30,530 bases of DNA from Clostridiales bacterium (GTDB lineage Bacteria; Bacillota; Clostridia; Christensenellales; Aristaeellaceae). Both the position numbers and the translations under genes were made by a program. The stretch covers positions 1 through 30,530 of the forward strand of contig SFFC01000013.1 in the NCBI GenBank assembly GCA_004556985.1, read 5' to 3'. Shown here piece after piece: positions 30,441-30,530 of the stretch. The notes below the pieces were generated by a model. It had not been told where the DNA came from. It saw only the letters and a list, made by a program, of their open reading frames with translations, and made no database searches. The first letter of the stretch is position 1, and each line of letters begins with the position of its first letter.

Positions 30441-30530
30441 TCACGCCTCCATCCGCTTGCGCACGACCGCGGCGATGCCGCCGCTTTTGATGATCTCCTG
30501 GATGAACGGCGGGAAGGGCGCGGCGGTGAA
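30441..30530 (-). CDS. leuD: 3-isopropylmalate dehydratase small subunit, C-terminal end (runs off the window)
   Basis: The last 29 codons are present: FTAAPFPPFIQEIIKSGGIA then AVVRKRMEA. The PFP-F-EII-GG pattern is the standard LeuD C-terminus. LeuD with LeuC isomerises isopropylmalate. The stop is two bases from the leuB ATG, which indicates translational coupling. Confidence 0.88.
   Translation of the reverse strand, partial: FTAAPFPPFIQEIIKSGGIAAVVRKRMEA

Overview
The window is GC-rich bacterial DNA with a clear Firmicutes/Clostridia flavour: a T-box leader, a ZTP riboswitch in front of fhs, AGGAGG ribosome binding sites, a DegV remnant, FMN/FAD extracellular reductases and a TtcA next to a small Cys-rich protein. 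A high-GC gut- or rumen-type clostridium (for example Christensenellales) is a plausible source; this is inference. No rRNA, tRNA, CRISPR array, insertion sequence or phage gene is visible.

Layout. 1-3157 (minus): potABCD polyamine ABC importer, from a near-perfect promoter. 3460-11954 (minus): a long catabolic operon, rbsK - ABC ATPase - two permeases - Ugp-type binding protein - deoC - fucU/rbsD-type mutarotase - phosphodiesterase - small MgtC-like membrane protein. Facing it is a divergent lacI-type gene (12146-13192), whose stop overlaps an AraC-type remnant. 13599-19200: two FMN-binding/FAD reductase genes, one internally deleted and one intact, with TetR, VanX-type dipeptidase and LysR genes between them. 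19221-22236: sulfur and methionine genes, mostly broken: a degV remnant, a Met-specific T-box leading into a headless metB fused to the tail of metA, a small Cys-rich protein, ttcA, and a collapsed cysteine desulfurase, then an LpdD-like gene. 22294-27534: fhs under a ZTP riboswitch, an SDR dehydrogenase, and serC-serA. 27691-28557: a CitMHS-type transporter broken by deletions. 28558-30530 (minus): an unknown gene, then the end of the leucine operon (leuD'-leuB).

How it works together. The rbsK/deoC/fucU/phosphodiesterase operon looks like an import and cleavage route for a phosphodiester-linked or free (deoxy)pentose: import by the Ugp-like ABC system, cleavage by a cytoplasmic NPP-type phosphodiesterase, anomer conversion, phosphorylation by the ribokinase-type kinase and aldol cleavage by DeoC. 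Fhs, SerC and SerA sit together as one-carbon/serine metabolism.

The most striking signal is a recurrent pattern. At least six genes keep both ends but lack their middle (araC, FMN/FAD reductase, degV, metB-metA, cysteine desulfurase, citMHS), and two promoter-terminator pairs have no gene between them, while promoters, riboregulators and terminators around them look intact. This is either systematic gene-interior loss in a shrinking genome or an assembly artefact, and it should be tested on reads first.
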